Position numbers and translations under genes: made by a program. Positions 6,372 through 6,379 of a stretch of 6,379 bases of DNA are shown here, in pieces; the stretch's first letter is position 1, and the number at the start of each line of letters is the position of its first letter. A model generated the notes under the pieces. That model was not told where the DNA came from, made no database searches, and saw only the letters and a list, made by a program, of their open reading frames with translations. Origin of the DNA: Holophagaceae bacterium (GTDB taxonomy: Bacteria > Acidobacteriota > Holophagae > Holophagales > Holophagaceae); contig JANXQX010000162.1 in assembly GCA_025353305.1 (NCBI GenBank), positions 1 to 6,379 of the forward strand, written 5' to 3'.

Positions 6372-6379
6372 CGCGAAGC

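Overview
The window holds a complete threonine biosynthesis operon on the minus strand (thrL-thrA-thrB-thrC, about 5447 down to 570). It is flanked by the end of an ISL3-type insertion sequence (1-567, minus strand, running off the left edge) and by a divergent glycerophosphodiester phosphodiesterase gene (5531-6190, plus strand). The last 190 bases are a non-coding stretch made of short repeats and stacked hairpins.

The thr operon has the enterobacterial architecture. It contains a bifunctional ThrA (aspartokinase I-homoserine dehydrogenase I, 811 aa), a homoserine kinase (319 aa) and a threonine synthase (432 aa). Both gene junctions are 4-base overlaps (GTGA and TTGA) that use non-ATG starts, so the three proteins are probably translated as a coupled set. 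Together they take aspartate to threonine, except for the aspartate-semialdehyde dehydrogenase step, whose gene is not in the window.

The best find is a complete transcription attenuator in front of thrA. A 42-codon leader peptide contains the run Thr-Thr-Ile-Thr-Thr-Thr-Thr. A strong terminator hairpin with a T-run ends 14 bases before the thrA start codon. A competing antiterminator pairing joins the end of the leader-peptide gene to the 5' arm of that terminator. An automatic call could hide it, because the thrA frame stays open upstream to 5406, through most of the leader gene.

The insertion sequence begins within about 3 bases of the thrC stop codon. Its transposase is split over two frames that meet at an A7 run, an ideal -1 slippery heptamer. 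The frame change falls just before the first cysteine pair of the N-terminal zinc ribbon, which suggests programmed frameshifting rather than simple decay.

Organism: a GC-rich bacterium. The ThrABC proteins closely resemble the gammaproteobacterial type. The window alone does not fix the phylum: a gammaproteobacterium is possible, and so is another GC-rich group such as the Acidobacteriota (Holophaga/Geothrix relatives). This is inference only.
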